DNA of 64,000 nt, taken from the NCBI GenBank assembly GCA_003243195.1, contig QFQI01000003.1, positions 186,001-250,000 of the forward strand, read 5' to 3'. Below, one piece after another: positions 17,728 to 25,810 of the stretch. This stretch comes from Sphingomonas taxi. Lineage in GTDB: Bacteria; Pseudomonadota; Alphaproteobacteria; Sphingomonadales; Sphingomonadaceae. A program made the position numbers and the translations under genes. A model generated the notes under the pieces. It was given only the letters and a program-made list of their open reading frames with translations, had not been told where the DNA came from and did no database searches. Every line of letters begins with the position of its first letter. Within the stretch, counting starts at the first letter, position 1.

Positions 17728-17817
17728 GGCCATATCTTAACGCGAAGTTTACCTTTCCGGCTACCGCACGATGCGAAGCCCGGGCGTCCTGCGCCGGGAC
17801 ATCACAGGAGGGATCAT

Positions 17818-18342
17818 ATGCCGCTCTACGCCTTCAAGGGGCAGCGCCCCACCCGCCATCCCGGCGCATGGGTCGCGCCCAGCGCCGATGTGATCGGCGA
17901 CGTGGTGCTGGGCGAGGACGTCGGCGTGTGGTTCGGCGCGGTGATCCGCGGCGACAACACGACGATCGTGATCGGCGCGCGCAGCAACGTGCAGGAGGGC
18001 GCGCTGCTCCATTCCGATCCGGGCGCGCCGCTCACGGTCGGCGAGGATGCGACGATCGGCCACCACGCCGTCCTGCACGGCTGCACGATCGGGCAGCGCG
18101 TGCTGATCGGCATGGGGGCGATCGTGCTGAACCGGGCGGTAATCGGCGACGATTGCATCGTCGGCGCGGGCGCATTGGTGACGGAGGGCAAGACCTTCCC
18201 GCCCCGCAGCCTGATCGTCGGCAGCCCGGCGCGGGTGGTGCGCGAACTGGACGATGCGGCGGTGGCGGCGCTGAAGCTGTCGGCGGCGCATTATGTGGCG
18301 AACGCGCGCGCCGCGGCGCAGGGGCTGGAGCGGATCGAGTAA
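17818..18342 (+). CDS. Gamma-class carbonic anhydrase-like protein
   Basis: A 174-residue left-handed beta-helix protein of the gamma-carbonic anhydrase/PaaY group. Hexapeptide repeats run through most of the chain. The three candidate zinc histidines are in LLHSD and GHHAVLHG, and the motif VWFGAVIRGD holds the conserved arginine and aspartate. A strong AGGAGGG ribosome-binding site precedes ATG 17818. Members bind zinc but not all have CO2-hydrating activity. Confidence 0.85.
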   Translation: MPLYAFKGQRPTRHPGAWVAPSADVIGDVVLGEDVGVWFGAVIRGDNTTIVIGARSNVQEGALLHSDPGAPLTVGEDATIGHHAVLHGCTIGQRVLIGMGAIVLNRAVIGDDCIVGAGALVTEGKTFPPRSLIVGSPARVVRELDDAAVAALKLSAAHYVANARAAAQGLERIE

Positions 18343-18414
18343 CCGCCCGGCGTCACGAGGGTGACGTTGCGTCAATCTTGCCACCCTCCCCGCCGCCGCA
18401 CATACACTGCGTCC

Positions 18415-19371
18415 ATGTCCATTCCCCCGCTCCTGTCGCGCCTGCGCCTGCCGGTCATCGGCTCGCCGCTGTTCATCATCTCCAACCCCGATCTGGTGAT
18501 CGCGCAGTGCAAGGCGGGGATCGTCGGATCGTTCCCGGCGCTCAACGCGCGGCCCGCGACGCTGCTCGACGAATGGCTGCACCGCATCACCGAGGAGCTG
18601 GCCGCGCATGATCGCGCCCACCCGGACGCCCCCGCCGCGCCGTTCGCGGTCAACCAGATCGTCCACAAGTCCAACGACCGGCTGGAGGCCGACCTGGCAA
18701 CCTGCGCGAAATGGAAGGTGCCGATCACCATCACCTCGCTGGGCGCGCGCGAGGAACTGAACCAGGCGGTGCACGGCTGGGGCGGCATCACGCTGCACGA
18801 CGTCATCGACGATCGCTTCGCGCGCAAGGCGATCGAAAAGGGCGCCGACGGGATGATCGCGGTCGCCGCCGGCGCAGGCGGGCACGCCGGCCGCCTGTCG
18901 CCCTTCGCGCTGGTGCAGGAAATCCGCCAGTGGTTCGACGGGCCGCTGGCGCTGTCGGGCGCGATCGCCAGCGGCGCGGCGGTGCTGGCCGCACAGGCGA
19001 TGGGCGCGGATTTCGCCTATATCGGCTCGGCCTTCATCGCCACGCAGGAGGCGCATGCCGACCCGCGCTACAAGCAGGCGATCATCGACGGCCGCGCGGC
19101 CGACATCGTCTATTCCGACCTGTTCACCGGCGTGCACGGCAATTACCTGCGCGCGTCGATCGTGGCGGCCGGGCTGGACCCCGACGCGCTGCCGCAGGGC
19201 GACCTCAAGACGATGAGCTTCGCGTCTGGCGGCGCGGCCAAGGCGTGGCGCGACATCTGGGGATCGGGCCAGGGGATCGGCGTGATCGACACGGTGGAAC
19301 CCGCCGCCGCACGCGTCGAGCGGCTGGCGCGCGAATATCATGCCGCGCGCGAACGGCTGCTGGCTCTGTAG
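18415..19371 (+). CDS. Nitronate monooxygenase (2-nitropropane dioxygenase family)
   Basis: A 318-residue FMN-dependent TIM-barrel oxygenase that detoxifies alkyl nitronates such as propionate 3-nitronate. It begins LRLPVIGSPLFIISNPDLV; the FMN-phosphate and active-site region is IAVAAGAGGHAGRLSP with the catalytic histidine in GGHAG, and GSAFIAT lies near residue 205. Start ATG 18415. It is monocistronic, followed by a large palindromic repeat. Confidence 0.85.
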   Translation: MSIPPLLSRLRLPVIGSPLFIISNPDLVIAQCKAGIVGSFPALNARPATLLDEWLHRITEELAAHDRAHPDAPAAPFAVNQIVHKSNDRLEADLATCAKWKVPITITSLGAREELNQAVHGWGGITLHDVIDDRFARKAIEKGADGMIAVAAGAGGHAGRLSPFALVQEIRQWFDGPLALSGAIASGAAVLAAQAMGADFAYIGSAFIATQEAHADPRYKQAIIDGRAADIVYSDLFTGVHGNYLRASIVAAGLDPDALPQGDLKTMSFASGGAAKAWRDIWGSGQGIGVIDTVEPAAARVERLAREYHAARERLLAL

Positions 19372-19480
19372 GTGACGGCATCGCCGCGCCTCCCGTCAGG
19401 GGTTCGCGGTGGAAGGCGGCACCATGGCGCGCGCCGGCACCGCTTTCGAATGTCGCCTTGTCACGAATGCCGGACGGGCT

Positions 19481-19600
19481 GTCAAAGTCCGTTTGAAAAC
19501 TGACGGAAGAGCGAGTTTTGCAGGCGATGCCGGCCCGCTCCGCCTCCCGGCCACCCACAGCGTATCCTTGATGGGGGGCCGGGAGGGGAGCGGGCCGGCA
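19481..19600. repeat. REP-like palindromic repeat, copy A
   Basis: Near-perfect inverted repeat: arms at 19528-19552 and 19577-19600 match over 24 bases with one extra base on the left, around a 24-base loop. The outer arm reads TGCCGGCCCGCTCC. A left flank (19481-19527) starting CAAAGTCCGTTTGAAAAC at 19483 resembles the flank of the copy at 63026. It sits in the gap after the nitronate monooxygenase gene and before the convergent DUF1465 gene. Confidence 0.75.
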
Positions 19601-19616
19601 CCGCGAAAACAGCCGC

Positions 19617-20078
19617 TCAGAAGGCGGTGGCGAGCCGCTCCAGCATCGAGCGCGCGGGGCTGGTCGTTGGCGCGCCGCTCGCCTGCGCGGTGTCCATCAG
19701 CGCCACGCGCCGGTGCAGGTCGATGCTGCCCTCGATCAGCGCGCGCGCCTGTGGCGGGAACGAGCGCAGCGCCGCCGCTTCCGTGGCGGGCGCCTCGCCC
19801 AGCCGTCGGGCCGGCTCCATCGCCTGCGCCGCGCTCAACTCGCCGGCCGCGACCGCGCGCTGCGTCAGCAGCCAGGCGATGACGTGCATCAGCCGCGTCG
19901 TCACCTTCAGCGATTCGCAACTGAACGACACCCGCTCCATCGGCGGCAGCGCCTCGCGCTCGGCACGCCCGCCCTCATCGAAGTAATGCCGCGCCTCGTC
20001 GGCCAGCAGCATCGCCTCCGTGTAGAAGGAATCGATCAGCCGGCGTTGCAGTCGCGGGTCGTGGGCGATGTCGGCCAT
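19617..20078 (-). CDS. DUF1465 protein
   Basis: A 153-residue soluble helical protein with FYTEAMLLADEARHYFD near residue 18 and RVSFSCESLKVTTRLMHVIAWLL near 48, the DUF1465 pattern found in alphaproteobacteria. Start ATG 20078 gives MADIAHDPRLQRRLIDS. The family has no proven function. It runs in the same direction as the DUF465 gene upstream at 20181. Confidence 0.75.
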   Translation of the reverse strand: MADIAHDPRLQRRLIDSFYTEAMLLADEARHYFDEGGRAEREALPPMERVSFSCESLKVTTRLMHVIAWLLTQRAVAAGELSAAQAMEPARRLGEAPATEAAALRSFPPQARALIEGSIDLHRRVALMDTAQASGAPTTSPARSMLERLATAF

Positions 20079-20180
20079 GATGCGCTTTGTGCCATGGCGC
20101 GCGCGGCCGCGCCAAGCACGTTCATCATCTTTGCGGCCGCGATCCGTGCCGGAATGCGCCACCTCGCGCGCCATTTGCGC

Positions 20181-20387
20181 TCAGGCGATGATGTCCGGGA
20201 TCAGTTGATCCTCCAGCACCGCGATCTCGTCGCGCAGCCGCAGCTTGCGCTTCTTCAGCCGCATCAACTGCAACTGATCGGCCTCCCCGCCGCCCAGCGC
20301 GACGATCGCGGCGTCGAGCTCGCGATGCTCGATGCGCAACATGTTCAACCGCGCCGCGATGTCCGGGTCGTCGCTCATGTCGTCCAT
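20181..20387 (-). CDS. YdcH-family (DUF465) protein
   Basis: A 68-residue helical hairpin with the DUF465 pattern: ARLNMLRIEHRELDAAI followed by LMRLKKRKLRLRDEIAVLE. An in-frame ATG nine bases later (20378) is an alternative start. Family function is unknown. A second, divergent DUF465 gene lies 180 bases away, suggesting duplication. Confidence 0.8.
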   Translation of the reverse strand: MDDMSDDPDIAARLNMLRIEHRELDAAIVALGGGEADQLQLMRLKKRKLRLRDEIAVLEDQLIPDIIA

Positions 20388-20566
20388 CGCCTGCGCCCCA
20401 TAGCCGATTCGCGGCTTGCATAGCGCAGCCGGGGCACGGCCGTTGATCCCTTTTCACATGTCGTCGCATGATAGCCGCGGATTATCGACCGCAAGCAAAT
20501 GATACGCGACTTATCCGCGTTTCCGTGGTTGTTTCAGTCCCCCTCTCAACCACGAAGGAGACTGCC

Positions 20567-20725
20567 ATGCAGACCGCGCACATCTCGGCCCTGGAGGCCA
20601 AGCATGCGACGCTCGACCAGCGCATCACCGCCGAGTCGCAGCGTCCCATGCCCGATACGGTGGTGATCGCGGAACTGAAGAAGCAGAAACTCAGGTTGAA
20701 GGAGGAGATCGTCTCCTCCCACTAG
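20567..20725 (+). CDS. YdcH-family (DUF465) protein, short paralogue
   Basis: A 52-residue protein: MQTAHISALEAKHATLDQRI, then VIAELKKQKLRLKEEIVSS. The lysine-rich second helix matches the DUF465 end of the divergent neighbour. The ribosome-binding site GAAGGAG is placed eight bases before ATG 20567. A strong intrinsic terminator follows directly, so this is a single-gene transcript. Confidence 0.8.
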   Translation: MQTAHISALEAKHATLDQRITAESQRPMPDTVVIAELKKQKLRLKEEIVSSH

Positions 20726-20732
20726 GATCATC

Positions 20733-20765
20733 GGCCCGGCGACCAGGATGTCGCCGGGCCTTTTT
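20733..20765 (+). terminator. Intrinsic terminator after the short DUF465 gene
   Basis: A perfect 11-base stem GGCCCGGCGAC/GTCGCCGGGCC with a six-base loop is followed by TTTTT (20761-20765). The T-run reaches into the stop codon of the convergent gene at 20764, so the same hairpin also caps that gene's message. Confidence 0.92.
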
Positions 20766-21198
20766 ACGCGTGGCAGCCGACCAGCCCGGCCAGCGGCACC
20801 ACCAGGATGTCCTGCCCCGGCCGATCGAGGCGCAGCGTGGCGCTGGGCACCGCCGCCCCGTCGGTCAAATTCTGGCGCGGCTCGATCGTCATCTGCACGG
20901 TCGCCATCAGGTCGCCGCCACGAAACACCGTTTCCGCGTTGAAGCCCAGCGATGCGACCCCGGTCGCGCCGGTGCGCGGGTAGTCCGTGACCTTGCCGTC
21001 GATCATCAGCCGCAGCGTCGCGGTATCGGCGGTAACGGTCGCGGCCAGCACCCGCGTCGCGCCGGTGGAGAACAGATAGGCGGCGCATCCGCGCGACGGC
21101 AGCGTCTGTTGCGGCAGCGGCCCGATCGGCAGCCCGTCGATCGAGGCGGCGGGGGGCGCGGCCTGCGCCGCGGCCAGCAGAAGCGCGATCGTCATCAT
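20764..21198 (-). CDS. Exported protein of unknown function, coupled to prepilin peptidase
   Basis: A 144-residue protein from ATG 21198 (a second ATG follows directly). A short signal peptide (about MMTIALLLAAAQA) precedes a mature part predicted mainly as beta strands, with cysteines at SRGCAAY and near the C-terminus GLVGCHA that might form a disulfide. No family recognised. Its start overlaps the stop of the prepilin peptidase gene by four bases, so it is co-translated with it. Confidence 0.65.
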   Translation of the reverse strand: MMTIALLLAAAQAAPPAASIDGLPIGPLPQQTLPSRGCAAYLFSTGATRVLAATVTADTATLRLMIDGKVTDYPRTGATGVASLGFNAETVFRGGDLMATVQMTIEPRQNLTDGAAVPSATLRLDRPGQDILVVPLAGLVGCHA

Positions 21199-21947
21199 GC
21201 GCCGCTCCCTACCATGACCAGCCACGCCGGATAAGCCGCGATCGCCAGCAAGGTGCCGAGCGGCAGCGCATCGTCCGCCACCATCGCCCGCCCGCGCGCC
21301 TGCTGGAACAGCACCCAGCCCAGCCCGACCAGCCCGGCGGTCAGCAGCACCGCCGGCAGCATCCGCCAGCCGAGCCACACGCCGATCGCCCCGAACAACT
21401 TGGGGTCGCCCCCGCCCAGCCCCTCGCGCCCGCGCCAGCGGCGATAGCCGGCCGCGACCAGCCAGAGCAGCACGAACCCGCCCGCCGCGCCGATCGCGCG
21501 ATCACCCGGCGCCGGCGGCGACCAGAAGGCGCTCGCCACGCCCGTCAGCGCCAGCGCCGCCACCAGTGGATCGGGCAGCCAGAAGTCGCGCGCGTCCATG
21601 ACCGCCAGCACCAGCAGCAGCCAGCCGAACATCGCCCCGGCCAGCGCGACCGGGCCGGCCGCGACCAGCGCCGTCGCGACGCCGATGGCCGCACACCCGG
21701 CCTCGATCGCGGGATGCAGCGGGTCGATCCGCGCGCCGCAGCGCAGGCAGCGCCCGCGCGCGATCGCCCAGCCGAGCAGCGGCACCAGCTCGTACGCGCG
21801 CAACGTCCGCCCGCATCCGTCGCACGCCGACCGCCCGCGCAGCACCGATCGCCCGCGCGGCCAGCGCACCGCGACCGTCGCCAGGAAACTGCCGATGATC
21901 GCGCCCAGCGCGCCCAGCGCCAGCGCCCACAGCGCGGCGTCAGCCAC
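21195..21947 (-). CDS. A24-family prepilin peptidase
   Basis: A 250-residue inner-membrane aspartyl protease/methyltransferase. The N-terminal part has GSFLATVAVRWPRG and two CxxC pairs (CDGC, CLRC) as in the methylating domain of PilD/GspO. The two catalytic aspartates are in VMDARDFWLPD and GGGDPKLF; the second motif has GGGD where PilD usually has GMGD. About seven membrane segments. No pilin or secretion genes lie nearby, so its substrates are encoded elsewhere. Overlaps its neighbours by four and eight bases. Confidence 0.85.
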   Translation of the reverse strand: MADAALWALALGALGAIIGSFLATVAVRWPRGRSVLRGRSACDGCGRTLRAYELVPLLGWAIARGRCLRCGARIDPLHPAIEAGCAAIGVATALVAAGPVALAGAMFGWLLLVLAVMDARDFWLPDPLVAALALTGVASAFWSPPAPGDRAIGAAGGFVLLWLVAAGYRRWRGREGLGGGDPKLFGAIGVWLGWRMLPAVLLTAGLVGLGWVLFQQARGRAMVADDALPLGTLLAIAAYPAWLVMVGSGA

Positions 21948-22188
21948 GCTTGCGGATCAGGTAGCGGTACACGCCGAAACCGTTGATCCCCAGCAGCACG
22001 ACGTTCTGGACGCCCAGCGGCTCGTCGCCGGACAGCCACGCGCCGGTGATCCACGCGATCGAGGAGGTGACGAAGATCACCATCCCCCAGCCGGTCACGC
22101 GGCGGCCATTGTCCAGCGACACCATGAAGGCCGCCGCGATGCCGCTGATCGCCGCATACCATTTCAACGCTTCGACCAGGCTTTGCAC
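21940..22188 (-). CDS. Small membrane protein, function unknown
   Basis: An 82-residue protein with three hydrophobic stretches (about 8-25, 33-48, 58-72) and a basic end YLIRKRG. The chosen start is GTG 22188, giving MQSLVEALKWYAAISG; the frame is open to a GTG at 22227, which would add a polar tail of 13 residues. Its stop overlaps the prepilin peptidase start by eight bases, making it the first gene of a three-gene unit. Confidence 0.6.
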   Translation of the reverse strand: MQSLVEALKWYAAISGIAAAFMVSLDNGRRVTGWGMVIFVTSSIAWITGAWLSGDEPLGVQNVVLLGINGFGVYRYLIRKRG

Positions 22189-22266
22189 GCCATCACGCCT
22201 AGCCGTTTGTATCGGACCGCGCGACACCCTAGATGGCGACGGAGATCAAGAGAGGAATTGCGGACC

Positions 22267-23454
22267 ATGGCCACCGATCCCGTCGTCATCCTGTCCTATG
22301 CGCGCACGCCGATGGGCTCCATGCAGGGCAGCCTGTCCGCGATGAGCGCCAGCGAACTGGGCGCGGTCGCGGTGAAGGCCGCGGTGGAGCGCGCCGGCGT
22401 CGATGCGGCGACGATCGAGCGCATCTACATGGGCAACGTCCTGTCGGCGGGCGTCGGCCAGGCGCCGGCGCGGCAGGCGGCGATTCGCGCCGGGCTGGGC
22501 GAGCATATCGAGGCGACGACGCTCAACAAGGTCTGCGGATCGGGCATGCAGGCCGCGATCCTGGGCGCGGATGCGCTCGCCGCCGGCTCGATCGACCTGC
22601 TGATCGCGGGCGGCATGGAGAGCATGACCAACGCCCCCTATCTGTCCAAGGCGCATCGCGGCGGCGCGCGCATCGGGCATGACCGGCTGTTCGACCATAT
22701 GTTCCTCGACGGGCTGGAGGACGCCTATGAACCCGGCAAGGCGATGGGCATCTTCGCCGAGGAGACCGCGCAGGAATATCAGTTCACGCGCAAGGCGCAG
22801 GACGATTTCGCGATCACCTCGCTGGAACGCGCGCAGGCCGCGCAGAAGTCCGGCGCGTTCGATCGCGAGATCGTGAGCGTCGAGGTGGCGGGCCGCAAGG
22901 GCACCACCACGGTCAGCATCGACGAACAGCCCGGCAAGGGCGACGTCGCCAAGATCCCGACGCTGAAGGCCGCCTTCGCCAAGGAAGGCACGATCACCGC
23001 CGCCAACGCCTCCTCGATCTCGGACGGCGCCGCCGCGCTGGTGCTGACGCGCCTGTCGGTCGCGGAGAAGCTGGGCATCAAGCCGGTGGCGCGGATCGTG
23101 GCGCATGCCGGCCACGCGCATCGCCCCGCGCGCTTCACCACCGCGCCGGTGCCGGCGATGAAGAAGGTGCTGGAGCGCGCCGGCTGGGCGGTGGACGACG
23201 TCGACCTGTGGGAAGTGAACGAAGCGTTCGCGTGCGTCGCGATGGTGGCGATGCGCGAATTGTCGCTGGATCACGCGAAGCTGAACGTCAACGGCGGCGC
23301 CTGCGCGCTGGGGCATCCGATCGGCGCGTCGGGCGCGCGCATCCTGACGACGCTGCTCGCCGCGCTGGAGAACAACGGTCAGAAGCGCGGCGTCGGCTCG
23401 CTGTGCATCGGCGGCGGCGAGGCCGTGGCGATGGCGGTCGAACTGATGAACTGA
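22267..23454 (+). CDS. Acetyl-CoA C-acetyltransferase (thiolase)
   Basis: A 395-residue biosynthetic-type thiolase that condenses two acetyl-CoA or runs the reverse. The nucleophile is Cys90 in TTLNKVCGSGMQAA. The C-terminal motifs VNGGACALGHPIGASGAR and VGSLCIGGGE supply the catalytic histidine and second cysteine. NEAFA is present near residue 318. The cysteine in GGACALGHP replaces the more common alanine or isoleucine. Start ATG 22267. No polyhydroxybutyrate genes are adjacent, so the pathway is open. Confidence 0.92.
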   Translation: MATDPVVILSYARTPMGSMQGSLSAMSASELGAVAVKAAVERAGVDAATIERIYMGNVLSAGVGQAPARQAAIRAGLGEHIEATTLNKVCGSGMQAAILGADALAAGSIDLLIAGGMESMTNAPYLSKAHRGGARIGHDRLFDHMFLDGLEDAYEPGKAMGIFAEETAQEYQFTRKAQDDFAITSLERAQAAQKSGAFDREIVSVEVAGRKGTTTVSIDEQPGKGDVAKIPTLKAAFAKEGTITAANASSISDGAAALVLTRLSVAEKLGIKPVARIVAHAGHAHRPARFTTAPVPAMKKVLERAGWAVDDVDLWEVNEAFACVAMVAMRELSLDHAKLNVNGGACALGHPIGASGARILTTLLAALENNGQKRGVGSLCIGGGEAVAMAVELMN

Positions 23455-23488
23455 GCGGCTGTCCGCGCGCGCGCCGGACGCGCGTTTC

Positions 23489-23570
23489 GCGGTGCCGCCC
23501 CACTCCCTCGCTCCGCGCGCGCCGTCGGTATTCACGATGGCGGGCGCGGCGGGGAGACGGGCGGCACCGC
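23489..23570. repeat. Intergenic inverted repeat with 12-base perfect arms
   Basis: Arms GCGGTGCCGCCC (23489-23500) and GGGCGGCACCGC (23559-23570) are exact reverse complements around a 58-base GC-rich loop that itself pairs partly. It lies about 35 bases after the thiolase stop. In size and composition it resembles the palindromes at 19481 and 63026, though the outer arm sequence differs. Confidence 0.55.
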
Positions 23571-23745
23571 CGCGACATTCGCCTTCGACTCCGCATAAAT
23601 GCACCGTCACCGCGGATCGCGGGCGGCGAACCCGCGTCCGGCCCGCACCGCGACGTGACCGGCCGACACAAGAAAACACGTCGGCACGGTTGCGCCGCCG
23701 CCCGCTTCGCGCGATCCCCGCCCGAACAGCCAGGGGAAGCGCGCA

Positions 23746-25383
23746 TTGGAAGTGGTATCGGTCGTTCTCGTCCTGTTGTTCGCGGTGGTCGCCAGCGGCG
23801 CGATCGCGCGGATGCTCCCGGTCAACATCCCCACGCCGCTGGTGCAGATCGCGTTCGGCAGCGTCATCGGCCTGGCCGCGAACCTGCGCGTCACGTTGGT
23901 GCCGGAATTGTTCCTGCTCGTGTTCCTGCCGCCGCTGCTGTTCATCGACGGATGGCGCATCCCCAAGGATGAATTGCTGAAGGACGTGCCGGTCGTGGTC
24001 GAACTGGCGCTCGGGCTGGTGCTGACCACCGTGATCGGCGTCGGCTTCTTCATCGACTGGCTGATCCCGGCGATGCCGCTGGCGGTGTCGTTCGCGCTGG
24101 CGGCGGTGGTTTCCCCGACCGATCCGATCGCGGTGTCGGCGATCGCGGCGCGCGTGCCGATCCCGCGCCGCATGATGCATATCCTGGAGGGCGAAGCGCT
24201 GCTCAACGACGCCTCGGGCCTGGTCTGCCTGCGTTTCGCGATCGCCGCCGCGCTGACCGGCAGCTTCTCGCTCGCCGCCGCCGCCGCCAGCTTCGTGTGG
24301 CTGGCGATCGGCGGGATCGCGATCGGCGTGGCCGTGACGCTGGCCGTGACGCGCGCGAAGGCATGGGTGTCGCGCCGCTTCGGCGAGGACACCGGCTCGC
24401 AGGTGCTGGTCAGCCTGCTGATCCCGTTCGCCGCCTATATCCTGGCCGAGCATCTCCATTGCTCGGGCATCCTCGCGGTGGTCGCCGCCGGCGTGACGAT
24501 GACCTTCGCCGAATTGTCGAGGCAGGCGCTGCCCGCCACGCGGATGCGCCGCAATTCGGTGTGGGACACGATCCAGTTCGCGCTGAACGGCATCATCTTC
24601 GTGCTGCTGGGCGAGCAATTGCCGGTGATCCTGGCCGGCGCGCGCGAGACGGTGAAGCTGACCAACCACGACAATCCGTGGTGGCTGGCGCTGTACGTGC
24701 TGGCGATCACCGCGGTGCTCGCCGGGCTGCGCTTCGTCTGGGTGTGGCTGTCGTTCCGGCTGACGGTGCTGCGCCATGGGCAGCCCGGCACGGCGATGCG
24801 CAGCACAGACTGGCGGGTGTTCGCCGCCATGTCGCTGGCGGGCGTCCGCGGGGTCATCACGCTGGCGGGCGTGCTGACGCTGCCGCTGGCGCTGACGGAC
24901 GGCACGGCCTTCCCCGCGCGCGACCTGGCGATCGCGCTGGCGGCGGGGGTCATCATCGTGTCGCTGGTCGCGGCCAGCATCGGCCTGCCGCTGGTGCTGC
25001 GCGGGCTGTCGATGCCGCCGGAGCCGTCGAAGCGCGCCGAGGAGGACCGCGCGCGCGTGCTGGCGGCGCAGGCGGCGATCCGTGCGGTGGAAAGCGCCGA
25101 GCACCGGCTGGCCGAGGGGCGCAACGACGCCGACGTCTATGCCGAGGCGGCGGCGCGGATCATGGACCTGTACCGCGAGCGGATCCGCGTGCGCGAGGAC
25201 GGCGAGTCGGCGCCCGACGACCTGCAACAAAACGAGCGCATCGACCGCAGCCTGCGCCTCGCCGCGGTGCGCGCCGAGCGCGAGGAGGTGTTCCGCCTGC
25301 TGCGCCAGCGCACGATCGGCAGCGAAACGGGGCGCAAGCTGACCCGCGAGCTGGACCTGCTGGAAGGGCGCCTGCGGACGTGA
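23746..25383 (+). CDS. Na+/H+ antiporter, CPA1 family
   Basis: A 545-residue protein with about twelve membrane segments in the first 410 residues and a charged cytoplasmic tail. CPA1 features are FLPPLLFIDGWRIP, the ion-binding motif VVSPTDPIAVSAI near residue 125, GEALLNDASGLV near 148 and SLAGVRGVITLAGVLTLP near 365. The start is TTG 23746 after GGGGAAG. The long tail (about 420-545) is rich in Arg and Glu and may sense pH or form a coiled coil. Exports Na+ or K+ in exchange for protons. Confidence 0.88.
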   Translation: MEVVSVVLVLLFAVVASGAIARMLPVNIPTPLVQIAFGSVIGLAANLRVTLVPELFLLVFLPPLLFIDGWRIPKDELLKDVPVVVELALGLVLTTVIGVGFFIDWLIPAMPLAVSFALAAVVSPTDPIAVSAIAARVPIPRRMMHILEGEALLNDASGLVCLRFAIAAALTGSFSLAAAAASFVWLAIGGIAIGVAVTLAVTRAKAWVSRRFGEDTGSQVLVSLLIPFAAYILAEHLHCSGILAVVAAGVTMTFAELSRQALPATRMRRNSVWDTIQFALNGIIFVLLGEQLPVILAGARETVKLTNHDNPWWLALYVLAITAVLAGLRFVWVWLSFRLTVLRHGQPGTAMRSTDWRVFAAMSLAGVRGVITLAGVLTLPLALTDGTAFPARDLAIALAAGVIIVSLVAASIGLPLVLRGLSMPPEPSKRAEEDRARVLAAQAAIRAVESAEHRLAEGRNDADVYAEAAARIMDLYRERIRVREDGESAPDDLQQNERIDRSLRLAAVRAEREEVFRLLRQRTIGSETGRKLTRELDLLEGRLRT

Positions 25384-25402
25384 GCGGATAGGCCCGCCCC
25401 GG

Positions 25403-25810
25403 TCACCCCGGCGCGGGCGTCCCCGTCGCGGAGGTCGCGCCCTCGCCACCCCCCTGTTCCGCCAGCGAGAAGATGCGCCGCGCCGTCGTCCATTTCACGC
25501 CCGGTTCGGCCCAGGGCAGCGGACGCTGCACCGTGTCCATCTGCCGCTCCCACGCCCGCACGGCCGGATCGGCGGCGTCGGCGGCGGCCTTTGCCGCGGC
25601 ATCGAAACCGGCGTCGGTGTCCATCACCATCACCAGCCGGTCGCCGCTGCGATAGATGTCCATCGCCGTGACGCCCGCCGCGCGGATGCTGCTCACGATC
25701 GCGGCGGGCACCGCGCCGGCGGCGTGCCACGCCTCATAGGCGGCGATCGCCGCCGGTTCGTCGGCGATGTCGACCAGCAGGACGTGGCGGCGCGTCGTCA
25801 ATTCACCCAT
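25403..25810 (-). CDS. L-rhamnose/L-fucose mutarotase family protein
   Basis: A 135-residue alpha/beta-barrel protein of the RhaM (YiiL) mutarotase family, which interconverts alpha and beta anomers of deoxy sugars. Seen: HVLLVDIADEPAAIAAYEAWH, IRAAGVTAMDIYRSGDRLVMVMD, and MDTVQRPLPWAEPGVKW near 95. It is about 30 residues longer than E. coli RhaM because of a C-terminal tail. ATG 25810 lies 13 bases inside the upstream SDR gene; a TTG at 25801 would instead give a four-base overlap. Context favours an L-fucose-type pathway. Confidence 0.75.
   Translation of the reverse strand: MGELTTRRHVLLVDIADEPAAIAAYEAWHAAGAVPAAIVSSIRAAGVTAMDIYRSGDRLVMVMDTDAGFDAAAKAAADAADPAVRAWERQMDTVQRPLPWAEPGVKWTTARRIFSLAEQGGGEGATSATGTPAPG

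Noticed and set aside
22246..25449. A 1067-codon open frame on the minus strand across thiolase and the antiporter.
   Set aside because: It is antisense to two well-supported genes; the translation is His/Arg/Gln/Asp-rich low complexity typical of shadow frames in high-GC DNA and has no domain.
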